Source: Pseudorhodoplanes sp. (lineage in GTDB: Bacteria > Pseudomonadota > Alphaproteobacteria > Rhizobiales > Xanthobacteraceae). From it: 64,000 nt of DNA. The stretch's first letter is position 1. Each line of letters starts with the position of its first letter. The stretch lies in assembly GCA_032027085.1 (NCBI GenBank), contig JAVSMS010000001.1:2749126-2813125 (forward strand). Reading direction: 5' to 3'. The notes below the pieces were generated by a model. The model was not told the origin of the DNA and did not search any database. It saw only the letters and a list, made by a program, of their open reading frames with translations. Of this stretch, positions 44,068 to 52,520 are shown in pieces. The position numbers were made by a program, and so were the translations under genes.

Positions 44068-45412
44068 AGTCTTGAATCCCAGATCCGGTCGGCAGCGATA
44101 CCGCGATGGCAAAAGCGAGGGAGCAGACATTCGCAAGCGTGGTGAAGCCGCTGGATTCGGTGATGCCGTTGAGCAGCACGAAGGCCACCATGGCGAAGGT
44201 GACGCGGTCCCTGTAGATGATCGCCCGCAGAATCACGCCCATCACGGTGAGCGTGAAGAGAATGACTCCGACCCAGCCTGTGGTGAGCAGGAGCTGCAGC
44301 ATCAGGTTATGCGCGTGGGATGTTGTGAAGCCGATTTCGTTCACGTATTGCGGCAGCACGAAAACAGAGCTCGCATAGCCGTAACCCATCCAGGGCTGCG
44401 CTTCGACGAGCTTGAGGACGCCGTACCAGATGTCGGTGCGGCCAGTGAATGACGTCACTTCGCCGACATCGCCGCTGCGCGACACCGCCTTCAGCAAAGT
44501 CTCCTGACCGAAGGGCAGAATGACAGCGAGCAGGAGAATGGCGACCGAGATCAAGAACAGCCCGGCATAGAGGCGCCGCCAGGTGAATGTATAAGTAGCG
44601 AGCAGGATGATGACGACCACGGCCAGCGGCGCGCGGGAATTGGTCATCAGCAACGCGGCGCCGCACAGTAGCACGGAGAGCGGAACGATGAGCCGGCTGA
44701 TCCGGTGCAGATCGCGTGCGTAGAGGCCGGTCACCACCAGACCGAAGGCGGCGAGCAGCGCCATATTATTGGCGCTGCCGGCGATGCCGGCGAGGCGGGG
44801 GCTGACGAAGCGCTCCTCGTTGACCCAGTAGACATAGTGACCGAATTCAGGAAGCGTGTAATAGACGACGATCGACACCCCGCAGAACAGGATCATCGAC
44901 AGAAGCATGGTGGCGAAAACGGTGACAGGATCGAATTTGGAGAAGGTATAAGCCGAGAAAACAACGCAGGCGAAAATGGTGAAGGCGGACGCGGCCGTAT
45001 AAGCCGGGTTGGGAGACACCAGCGTCGTTGCGAACAGCCAAGCCAGGAAGAAAGCGCAGGGCAAGTTGACCGGATTACGCAAGAGGCCGATCCAGCGCCG
45101 GGCGTGCAGGAGCGCGATGGCTGCGACCATGATCCAGACGCCGATCTTGATAAGGACCTGGAAATCGACGTCCTTGTCCTGATAGTCGCGGACGCGGAAC
45201 ACGGCCTGCATCAGGAAGGTCGCACAGAACAGAAGGGTCAATGTGGCCGTGCGGCTGCCATGCAGGATACCCCAGAGCAGCACGACGCCGCTGGCCACAA
45301 GGGGCGCGGCGGCGATTGCGATCACGGCCGACGGTTCGAAGGCCAGCGTCGCGGTGAAGAAGGCAAGCCCTAGCAAGGCAACGAGCAGAGTTTCGCGCCC
45401 GATCATGGTCAT
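44030..45412 (-). CDS. O-antigen ligase/polymerase-like membrane protein (Wzy candidate)
   Basis: This 460-residue protein has about twelve hydrophobic helices and the Wzy_C/O-antigen-ligase region with SFTGRTDIWYGVLKLVEAQPWMGYGY and TSHAHNLMLQLLLTTGW. The conserved Arg-Thr-Asp and His residues fit glycan polymerases and ligases using lipid-linked donors. With a Wzx-like flippase just upstream it is the probable polymerase. Its start overlaps the wzx stop (ATGA). Confidence 0.87.
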   Translation of the reverse strand: MTMIGRETLLVALLGLAFFTATLAFEPSAVIAIAAAPLVASGVVLLWGILHGSRTATLTLLFCATFLMQAVFRVRDYQDKDVDFQVLIKIGVWIMVAAIALLHARRWIGLLRNPVNLPCAFFLAWLFATTLVSPNPAYTAASAFTIFACVVFSAYTFSKFDPVTVFATMLLSMILFCGVSIVVYYTLPEFGHYVYWVNEERFVSPRLAGIAGSANNMALLAAFGLVVTGLYARDLHRISRLIVPLSVLLCGAALLMTNSRAPLAVVVIILLATYTFTWRRLYAGLFLISVAILLLAVILPFGQETLLKAVSRSGDVGEVTSFTGRTDIWYGVLKLVEAQPWMGYGYASSVFVLPQYVNEIGFTTSHAHNLMLQLLLTTGWVGVILFTLTVMGVILRAIIYRDRVTFAMVAFVLLNGITESSGFTTLANVCSLAFAIAVSLPTGSGIQDYEDDYSYQRRFS

Positions 45413-46677
45413 GGCCGGGTCCCCCGCAGGAGGCGAATGAACGTGCCGCTCACGGCCAGGAACCAGCCAAGCGCGCAGGCGAGAATGGCGCCGGTCTCAA
45501 AATAGGCGATGATCAGCGGAAGGCTGGCGGCAATCGCAACAATCGAAGCAATTCCCCGCAACTGGAAATAGCGCAGGAAATCTCGCCGTGCATAGACGAG
45601 CGACTCCAGCGGCATCGCGACGCTCAACAACACGTAAGCCGGAATCCAGGCGAGCAGGGCGGGGACGAAATCGGCGAATTTCGGCCCATAGGTGAGCGCA
45701 AGCAGACGATCGGCGAACAATCCGGCCATCGCGCAGAAAGCGATGGCCACACAGGCATACAGCGCGGCCAGTGTGATGGTGACGGCAAAGGTTTCGCGCG
45801 TGTAAGGCTGCTTCGCCACGTCCGAGAACATCGATTTATCGGCGATGTCGAGGCCGCGCAGGATGATCTGCAGCGGCTGCAGCAGACTGCGGGCGGCGAC
45901 AAAGGCGGCGGCATGAATGGGCGCCGCCAATGCGCCCAACAGCAGCAGCGGCACGTGGTTGTAGCCGGTATAAGTCAGCGTCGCCGCCGCCGACCAGCCG
46001 CCGTAGCGCGCAATGTCGAGCCGCAGCAGGCGGGCGCCCTTGCGCCAGGCTGGCCGTCCGGCGACGGCGATCAGCGACAAAGCATGCAGGATCATCGCGC
46101 CGCCAAGAACGAACAGCAGCGTTTCATAGTCAAGACGATGCGCCAGCGCGCCGCCGGCGAGGAGAAGCGAAACCAGCGCGTACCAGCCGGCGCTGGCCAG
46201 GAGAAACCATGGCTTGCCGATCTTGATTAGAAAGGCCCTTGAAAATTCCAGCTCGATGTAAACGACGAGGCAGACCACGCTGGCCGCGGTGATCATGTGG
46301 CCGTAGCGGCTGACGCCGAGAAGAGACGCACCGCCGATGGCCGCTGCGCCCGCCACCAGAACCGCCAGTAGCATGATGAATTGTTCGGCCAATACCGCCT
46401 GGTGACGCTGACGGATCCGCTCATGCGGCCGCAGCATCAGCGGAATGGTGACGGCGTGCCGCTGCAGGGCCTGCACCATCAATCCGATCGAGAGCCCGAT
46501 GCCGTAGGAGGCGAATTCCTCTGCTGAGAAAGCGCGGCCGATCGCAATCGTCAGCCCGAAATTCGTTAGGGATACGACGACCTGGTCGCCGACGGCGGCG
46601 AGCCGCGCGACCGACATCCGAGAACGCTCGCGCAGAGCGGCCGCGGTGGCCTGCATTTTTGTCACCGCGGTGCTCAT
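45409..46677 (-). CDS. Polysaccharide flippase-like membrane protein (Wzx candidate)
   Basis: This 422-residue polytopic protein has 12 or more helices and an opening (VARLAAVGDQVVVSLTNFGLTIAIGRAFSAEEFASYGIGLSIG) typical of the MOP/PST polysaccharide exporter family. LKSMFSDVAKQPY-like loops and an AMPLESLVYARRDFLRYF segment follow. It would flip undecaprenyl-linked repeat units to the periplasm for Wzy. It is 13 bases downstream of the methyltransferase and coupled to wzy. Confidence 0.85.
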   Translation of the reverse strand: MSTAVTKMQATAAALRERSRMSVARLAAVGDQVVVSLTNFGLTIAIGRAFSAEEFASYGIGLSIGLMVQALQRHAVTIPLMLRPHERIRQRHQAVLAEQFIMLLAVLVAGAAAIGGASLLGVSRYGHMITAASVVCLVVYIELEFSRAFLIKIGKPWFLLASAGWYALVSLLLAGGALAHRLDYETLLFVLGGAMILHALSLIAVAGRPAWRKGARLLRLDIARYGGWSAAATLTYTGYNHVPLLLLGALAAPIHAAAFVAARSLLQPLQIILRGLDIADKSMFSDVAKQPYTRETFAVTITLAALYACVAIAFCAMAGLFADRLLALTYGPKFADFVPALLAWIPAYVLLSVAMPLESLVYARRDFLRYFQLRGIASIVAIAASLPLIIAYFETGAILACALGWFLAVSGTFIRLLRGTRP

Positions 46678-46690
46678 TATGCGTTCACCG

Positions 46691-47434
46691 TCACGGCGCG
46701 GTCACTGACCCGTTTGACGGCCGGTCATTCGCCGGCTTGCGGCACAGAAAGATCTTTTCGCCGCGCGAGAGACCGTGCCGGGAGACGAAAGGCTCGACGG
46801 CGGTATATTCATCCACCTTGAAGCCTGGAAGGCCGAGCCGCAGCCGCGCGTCGCTGCCGAAGAAGCGGGCGTGATCGTGCTGGCCGAAATAAAGCAGGCG
46901 CTCGTCGGGCTCGGATTTTGTGGGATCCTCGAATGTCTCCGACCAGCCTTCCACGATCGGGAACATGGCGATCAGCAGCCCGCCCGGCTTGATCACGCGG
47001 TAGAGCTCTGCAATGGCCGCGCGATCGTCGACATGCTCGAGCACGTGCAGGCAAATCACGACATCGAAGGCGTTGTCTTCGATCGTCAATGCTTCGATAT
47101 TCTCCCTGCGGTCGACGCCTTCGGCGAAAAGATCGGCGGTAACATAAGACTTTGGCGATTGCTCGAGAACGAGCTTGCGCACGGCGATCTCCGGCGCGAA
47201 ATGCAGGACAGTCTTACCGGCGAAGAAGTTGTGGTCGCGGTCGGCGAGATAGAGCAGACGATGCCGTTCCAGCGAACCGCATTGCGGACAATAGACGTCG
47301 CAGACATACGGATAGCCGTAGCCCAGAAACTTGCCGTGGTAACCACAAAGCGGGCATTCGCGCGGGAACTTGCCAAACGCGTTCCGGACTGATCGCGACA
47401 GAAATCGCAACGAGCGAATATAAGTTCGCAGCAT
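46691..47434 (-). CDS. Class I SAM-dependent methyltransferase with Cys-rich N-terminus
   Basis: This 247-residue protein starts at ATG 47434, which has GGAGG eight bases upstream; much longer upstream frames exist but have no ribosome site. The N-terminal part carries CPLCGYHGKFLGYGYPYVCDVYCPQCGSLERHR in segments, a probable zinc-binding knuckle. The methyltransferase domain follows, with FDVVICLHVLEHVDDRAAIAELYRVIKPGGLLIA, the post-motif I/III region. Such proteins are common in polysaccharide loci and probably methylate a glycan sugar. It leads the minus-strand block. Confidence 0.86.
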   Translation of the reverse strand: MLRTYIRSLRFLSRSVRNAFGKFPRECPLCGYHGKFLGYGYPYVCDVYCPQCGSLERHRLLYLADRDHNFFAGKTVLHFAPEIAVRKLVLEQSPKSYVTADLFAEGVDRRENIEALTIEDNAFDVVICLHVLEHVDDRAAIAELYRVIKPGGLLIAMFPIVEGWSETFEDPTKSEPDERLLYFGQHDHARFFGSDARLRLGLPGFKVDEYTAVEPFVSRHGLSRGEKIFLCRKPANDRPSNGSVTAP

Positions 47435-47652
47435 CAATGGCCCTCCGCCACCATGTTGTGGGGCAAATCTGTTGGAAGAGTGTGGTATCGTGAGGATCGG
47501 CGGCTTGCGTGGCGAAAGTGCGACAAAGTTCGGCTGATCCGATGACTGCGATTCATTTGAATGCGGATTCGAAAAAGACAGCTGCCTGACATGAAGCTGT
47601 CCTACTTCATTGCTAACAAAACCTCTCCGCAGTCGGCGACAAGGTTGGTTCA

Positions 47653-48927
47653 ATGACACCATCGCATTCGATGTTGGCATCAGCGTACCGTTTTCGTCCG
47701 TGCATCGTTCTTCTTGTCATGGTCATGACGGCGACAAGCGCGTCGGCCTTGGAGATGCGTCGCGCCGTCAACGTTGCGCAATGGTTCACATGGCCGCGCT
47801 ATGAGGCGCCGCCCGCGACCGGGATCATGTGGCCGCCCTACAAGGAGACTCCGCGGCCATTGGACAGCGGCGACTTGCAGGCGCTGAAACAGGCCGGATT
47901 CGATACGGTGCGTTTGCCGGTCGATCCCGCGCCGTTTTTCGTGTTTGAAGGCGAGCGGCGCGAGACCGTGTATCGCATGCTGTTCGAGGCGATCGGACGC
48001 ATTCAGGCGGCGGAGCTGAATGTCATCGTCGATCTGCATCCGAACAGCCGGCATCCGGTCTGGGGGCAGCATGCCGTGGTCAAAGGCGTCGACGCACCGG
48101 CCTTTGTGCAATTGTCCGGCGTGGTCGAGGAGATGGCGCGCCGGCTGTCGCGTCACAATGTACATAAAGTGGCGCTGGAGCTGATCAACGAACCGCGCCT
48201 GAAATGCAAAGGCGAGGAACAGTCGCACTGGGAAACACTGCTCGTGCATCTTGTGCAGCGCGCCCGCAAGGCGGCGCCCGATCTCACGCTGGTGGTGACC
48301 GGCTCCTGTATCTCAACGCTCGACGGCCTGATTGCGCTGGAGCCGAAAAAGCTGGGCGACAAGAATCTGATTTACACCTTCCATTATTATGAGCCGTTTA
48401 GCTTCACGCATCAGGGCGCGGCCTTCATTCCCTGGCCGGACAAATATCTTGACGAAGTGCCGTGGCCGGCGAATGCCCGGCCGATCGACGCATCGATGCA
48501 GAAGATCGAGGACCATGTCGCGCGCGCGAAGAATCTTGATGCGGCGGCTCGCATCAAGGCGGCGCTCGGGGCGCAGATCAATCTCAAGAAATTCCATGCC
48601 AGCGGCGCCGGCCGCCAACTGATCGAAGACCGCTTCGCGCTGGTTTCAAAATGGGCGAAGCACAATGGCATCCCGCCGTCGCGGATTCTGATCGGGGAGT
48701 TTGGCGTGCTGCGCAAGAACGGCGACGCACCCGGGGCGCTTTGCGAAGACCGGATTCGCTGGCTCACCGATGTGCGGCAGACAGCGGACCAGTTCGGCTT
48801 TAGCTGGGCCTATTTCAGCTACGACGGACCATTCGCGCTGGTGCGGGACGATCGCAACCGGGAACTGGATGCATCGGTGCTTGGCGCGCTCGGCCTGACG
48901 TCACGCAAAGGCGGCTGCGTGAACTGA
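47653..48927 (+). CDS. Secreted glycoside hydrolase family 5 protein
   Basis: This 424-residue protein has a signal peptide (FRPCIVLLVMVMTATSASA) and a GH5 TIM barrel. Catalytic residues are visible: acid/base E180 in LELINEPR and nucleophile E349 in ILIGEFGVL. Supporting family segments are FDTVRLPVDP and IVDLHPNSRH. Cellulase-family proteins of this type accompany exopolysaccharide loci and may trim or release the polymer. It is divergent from the methyltransferase block. Confidence 0.9.
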   Translation: MTPSHSMLASAYRFRPCIVLLVMVMTATSASALEMRRAVNVAQWFTWPRYEAPPATGIMWPPYKETPRPLDSGDLQALKQAGFDTVRLPVDPAPFFVFEGERRETVYRMLFEAIGRIQAAELNVIVDLHPNSRHPVWGQHAVVKGVDAPAFVQLSGVVEEMARRLSRHNVHKVALELINEPRLKCKGEEQSHWETLLVHLVQRARKAAPDLTLVVTGSCISTLDGLIALEPKKLGDKNLIYTFHYYEPFSFTHQGAAFIPWPDKYLDEVPWPANARPIDASMQKIEDHVARAKNLDAAARIKAALGAQINLKKFHASGAGRQLIEDRFALVSKWAKHNGIPPSRILIGEFGVLRKNGDAPGALCEDRIRWLTDVRQTADQFGFSWAYFSYDGPFALVRDDRNRELDASVLGALGLTSRKGGCVN

Positions 48928-49708
48928 TTATTTTTTTCGATACGCGAAACGCATATCACAACGCAGTGAACAAAAACGGCTGTCGCAGGGTCGCGAAATC
49001 AACGCAATTCGTGATGCCATTTTTTGCATATGTTTCCGAGGCCAGTTAGGAAAATGATCCTCGTGCATTCGTAAGTTCCTGCGCGACAACGTATTTATGG
49101 CCCATAATCATCTATGCAATTGACGTAACCATTAAAAAGACAAAGAATTATCGAAAATGTGCAGATGGGTGGCTGGACTTGGAGGACGCGAAAACTTGAC
49201 CGATGATCACAGGCCATCCGGTCTGTGAGATAAATCACAGAGTAGAGTTGTTCCATCAGGTAAGTCCGCGTCTAAGAAGGGACTACCATGAGATGCGTAG
49301 CGTATAGTTTGTCAGTAGCCGGGCGGCCAGGGTGCAATGCCTCTGTTCGCTCTTCGGGAACAGCGCAAGCTTTTTTCGCCGCAATCTCTCTTCGCCTTTT
49401 TCCTGACAAGTTTCGTTATGGGCTGCCGCGCGCCTTGGATGCGTCGTCTGCGCCGCAGCGCTCATCACCCGCAAATTTTGTGCGCTTTCGCTCCTGCGCG
49501 CCGGGCCGGCCGCGGGAGCCGGAAGCCTACTTGCCGGAATTTTCGACGGCTTGGTCGACATGAAACTTGGGACTCGCATGAGAAGGCTTAGGAGGACCAT
49601 TCGGTAGTGAATGCTCTCGCCGCAGTTAATAGCGAGGTGGAAACATAACCGGTCAGGCGAAGAACCCGGCCGGTAACTGCGAAACGGGAGTGCCTGGGAG
49701 GCTACGAC
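48928..49708. other. Long non-coding/control region before the LuxR-type gene
   Basis: This stretch of about 780 bases is AT-rich at its left end (48928-49150) and contains the CRP-like site at 49224. A plus-strand frame from ATG 49288 to 49563 (91 aa, AAGG upstream) exists but has shadow-like Ser/Arg/Pro composition and no domain. A nine-codon ORF (49579-49608) precedes the regulator. No convincing gene is present. Confidence 0.5.
49224..49239. promoter_or_regulatory. Perfect CRP/FNR-family palindrome TGTGA-N6-TCACA
   Basis: The sequence TGTGAGATAAATCACA is a perfect match to the TGTGA-N6-TCACA consensus. A third half-site, TCACAG (49208-49213), lies just upstream and forms a second inverted pair with it. 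The site is 470 bases before the LuxR-type gene and 49 bases before ATG 49288. Confidence 0.6.
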
Positions 49709-50497
49709 ATGACGACGCGCATGCACGGCACGTCGCGGGTGACGGCGAGCAACCTTATCCCGCGAGGGAAGACGCAAGACCTCGACAAGTTGCCGAGGAT
49801 CGAAGAGGCAGACGGTCCGTCCCTCAAAAGCACGGACACCGGAACGATCGTGATCATCGATCAGCGCGTGCTGATCCGGGATTGTTTGGTCCGCTGCCTG
49901 AAGACGGCCAACAAGGATTGCCTCGTCCTGGCCTTTGCCAGCGTTATGGACTGGCTGGCCGGGGCGGCAGACCATCCGGCGCCGGCGGTGATCGTACTCT
50001 GCGTGCAGGACCGCAAACCCGTCGACGCGCAGATCGGGACCGAGCTGTCGGTTCTGGCGGGCCGCGGCATAGATGTCCCGGTCGTCATCATCTCCGATGC
50101 CGAGGATATGAACCACGTGGTCGCCGCGCTGGAGAATGGCGCCCGCGGCTATATCCCGACAAGCGTCACCCTTGATGTCGCGGTCGAAGCCATGCGTCTT
50201 GTGGAGGCGGGCGGCACCTTCGCGCCGGCCAGCACGATGATGTCGTGGAAGCGAACGGAAGAAGCTCAGCCGGTGCAGAACGGCCACGCCAAGAATCTGT
50301 TCACGGCGCGCCAGGCCGCCGTCCTTGCCGTCCTTCGGCAGGGCAAGGCCAACAAGCGCATCGCCTATGAGCTGAACATGCGGGAAGGCACCGTGAAGGT
50401 GCATATCCGCAATATCATGAAGAAACTGAAGGCAAAGAACCGCACTGAAGTTGCAATCCTTGCGCATGAAATGTTTGCGGATACCGCCGAAGGCTAG
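49709..50497 (+). CDS. LuxR/NarL-type regulator with degenerate receiver domain
   Basis: This 262-residue protein starts at ATG 49709 with GGGAGG seven bases upstream. The N-terminal 45 residues look disordered. The receiver-like domain (46-165) keeps only one early acidic residue (VIIDQR). It has no Asp at the expected phosphorylation site (PAVIVLCVQDRK), and the conserved Lys is replaced by Thr (GYIPTS). The C-terminal LuxR helix-turn-helix is intact (FTARQAAVLAVLRQGKANKRIAYELNMREGTVKVHIRNIMKKL). It is probably a phosphorylation-independent regulator of the neighbouring surface-polymer or type I secretion genes (inference). Confidence 0.85.
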   Translation: MTTRMHGTSRVTASNLIPRGKTQDLDKLPRIEEADGPSLKSTDTGTIVIIDQRVLIRDCLVRCLKTANKDCLVLAFASVMDWLAGAADHPAPAVIVLCVQDRKPVDAQIGTELSVLAGRGIDVPVVIISDAEDMNHVVAALENGARGYIPTSVTLDVAVEAMRLVEAGGTFAPASTMMSWKRTEEAQPVQNGHAKNLFTARQAAVLAVLRQGKANKRIAYELNMREGTVKVHIRNIMKKLKAKNRTEVAILAHEMFADTAEG

Positions 50498-51154
50498 GCC
50501 GACCCGGCTTGCATTCAAGAGCGCGCCGACTGGACCCCTCTGCGGGGCCGATGGCTTCATTGAGCTGAGTGCCGCGCTCACGTCACAACCAGATCAAGCC
50601 CCGCTTTCTGCAGGCCGTCATGTCTGAAAACACGGCACTGGCGCAGCCTTGCTCCCAATCGGCCTCATCCTGAGGAGCATTGCGAAGGAATGCGTCATCG
50701 CAAGCCTGCCTTGGCCGGCTTGCGATGGTCTCAATCCGATTTCGGATAAACCCGAGATCGGTGGATGGCCGTCCCGCTTCGAGCCTCTTCTGCGAACGCA
50801 TCTCAGGGCCTGACCCAAAATGTAGCCAATGAAATCAGGCCTTGCCGTTGAGCGTCATGCCCGCACCCCGGTCCGGCCGAAAGCCGGCCGGAATGTAAAC
50901 TTGTCGCGGACACCCACGCCTCAATGTCATGCCGCAAGAAAGCCGTGGGTGGCCGGGACGGGCCCGACCGTGACGAAAAAATAGAATCTGCCTCCCAACG
51001 CGTGTCCCAAAAAAGTGCGACCGGCTCCGGGGGAGAGCCGGTCGCGCAATCTCGGTCACGGGGATGGGGGCAAGGAGACGACCGAGATTGCTGTCTCGAA
51101 TGACTGGTGCGAGGGCGCGATCCTATGAAACTCCCTTGTTCTGTCTCCGCATCA
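50498..51154. other. Non-coding gap with REP-like intergenic sequences
   Basis: No gene was found. The gap carries intergenic-repeat-like segments: around 50640-50810 a sequence whose translation gives repeat-type nonsense, and 50855-50985 with GTCATGCC words, a CCGGCC/GGCCGG hairpin and a CACCCACG/CGTGGGTG pair. It ends in the terminator at 51009-51045. Confidence 0.55.
51009..51045 (-). terminator. Intrinsic terminator of the type I secretion operon
   Basis: Read on the minus strand, an 11-bp perfect stem (GCGACCGGCTC / GAGCCGGTCGC, loop of seven) is followed closely by six T residues. It lies 110 bases after the HlyD-like gene stop. Confidence 0.85.
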
Positions 51155-52498
51155 TCACAGCTCCCGGAATGCGCGAGCCATGCTGTCGCGGATCGGCTTG
51201 GTCAGATATTCGAAGAACGTCCGCTCCACCGTCGTGATGAACACGTCCGCCGGCATGCCGGGTGTCGGCGTGAATCCCTGCAGGGCGGATGCCTGAAGGG
51301 CGTCGAGCTTCACGCGCGCGACATAGATGTCGCTCGGCGTCTGCTGGGCGCCTTTTTTCTCATCCGGCAAGGCGTCCGCCGACACATAGATGACTTCTCC
51401 CGCAATCATCGGCGTGATCCGCTGGCTGAGCGCGGTCAGGCGAACCATGGCGTGCTGACCGCGCTTGACGCTGTCGATATCCTGCGGACGGACGCGCACT
51501 TCGATGATCAGCTCCGCATCGAGGGGGAGAATTTCCATGATGTTCTTGCCGGCCTCGATGACGCCGCCCGGCGTGTGATATCTGAGCTTGACCACGACGC
51601 CCCTGACCGGCGCGGTGATCTTGACCCGGTCGAGGACGCTCTTGGCCGCGCGAATGCGCTCACGCACGTCGTTGAGTTCGGAGCGCACTTCGTGCAGTTG
51701 CTCGACCGCGGTCTTGATCGCGGTTTTCCTGACGCCGGCGATCTGCTCATTGGCGCGCGCAATGCGTTCCCTCGCGTCGCCCATTTCACCCTGCAGCCGG
51801 CCGACTTCACCCTGCAGATTGGCGTAGGCGCGCTGCAGCACCAGCAGCTCCGGCTTGCGCACGAACCCGCTTTTCAGCAGGTGGTTCTTCGCCTCGATTT
51901 CCTCGCTCAGCAATTTGAGCTGTTCATGGACGCCGGCGACCTGGATCTTGCTGCCGTTGATGCGCTCGTTCAGGGCGTTGATGCCATCCCTGATGGTCGC
52001 GATCTCGCTGTCGAGCGCCCGTCGGCGCGCCTCGAAGGTGAGGCGCTGGTTCTCGACGATCATCTTCGCATCCGGATCGTCCGACATGGTGAGAATCTCG
52101 GGCGGGAAAGAGGCCTCGGACTGCTCACGCATCTCGGCTTGCAGGCGTGCATCCATGGCGACCAGCCGGATGTGGCGCAACTGCAGCCGGCGCAACTCCG
52201 CCCGGGGAGCGGTCTCGTCGAGATGAACGAGAGTCTGGCCGGGCTCGACCCGGTCGCCCTCGCGCACGGCGATCTCGCGTATGACGCCGCCTTCGAGATG
52301 CTGGATGATCTTGTTCTGCCCGGTCGCAACAAACATGCCGGAGGTGACCACGGCGCCGGCGATGGGAGCGGTGCCGCCCCAAACGCCGAAGCCGAGCACA
52401 GAGACGCCGAGCACGACAACGCCGAACAGCGTCGGCGTCCGCGCCGACCGGGGGATATCCGCGTACCAGGGCCGTCCCTTTATCGTACCAGGAGCCAT
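51155..52498 (-). CDS. HlyD-family type I secretion periplasmic adaptor
   Basis: This 447-residue membrane fusion protein starts at ATG 52498, which has GGGAG eight bases upstream. A short cytoplasmic tail and one helix (LFGVVVLGVSVLGFGVWGGTAPI) precede the lipoyl half-motif (VIREIAVREGDRVEPGQTLVHLD). A long coiled coil spans about residues 130-300, and the C-terminal HlyD signature region contains ITAPVRGVVVKLRYHTPGGVIEAGKNIMEILP. It links the ABC exporter to an outer-membrane TolC-like channel, which is not encoded here. It is last gene of the operon and is followed by an intrinsic terminator. Confidence 0.94.
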   Translation of the reverse strand: MAPGTIKGRPWYADIPRSARTPTLFGVVVLGVSVLGFGVWGGTAPIAGAVVTSGMFVATGQNKIIQHLEGGVIREIAVREGDRVEPGQTLVHLDETAPRAELRRLQLRHIRLVAMDARLQAEMREQSEASFPPEILTMSDDPDAKMIVENQRLTFEARRRALDSEIATIRDGINALNERINGSKIQVAGVHEQLKLLSEEIEAKNHLLKSGFVRKPELLVLQRAYANLQGEVGRLQGEMGDARERIARANEQIAGVRKTAIKTAVEQLHEVRSELNDVRERIRAAKSVLDRVKITAPVRGVVVKLRYHTPGGVIEAGKNIMEILPLDAELIIEVRVRPQDIDSVKRGQHAMVRLTALSQRITPMIAGEVIYVSADALPDEKKGAQQTPSDIYVARVKLDALQASALQGFTPTPGMPADVFITTVERTFFEYLTKPIRDSMARAFREL

Positions 52499-52520
52499 CA
52501 GGAATTCTCCCTGCGATCCC

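Noticed and set aside
49288-49563. 91-codon plus-strand frame downstream of the CRP-like site
   Set aside because: It has a possible ribosome site, but its Ser/Arg/Pro-rich composition lacks any domain and resembles a chance frame.
49283-50581. 432-codon minus-strand frame over the LuxR-type gene
   Set aside because: The plus-strand product has a clear LuxR helix-turn-helix and ribosome site; the minus product has none.
50583-50818. Two overlapping short frames in the gap after the LuxR-type gene
   Set aside because: The translations look like the repetitive nonsense typical of Hyphomicrobiales intergenic repeats, not a protein.
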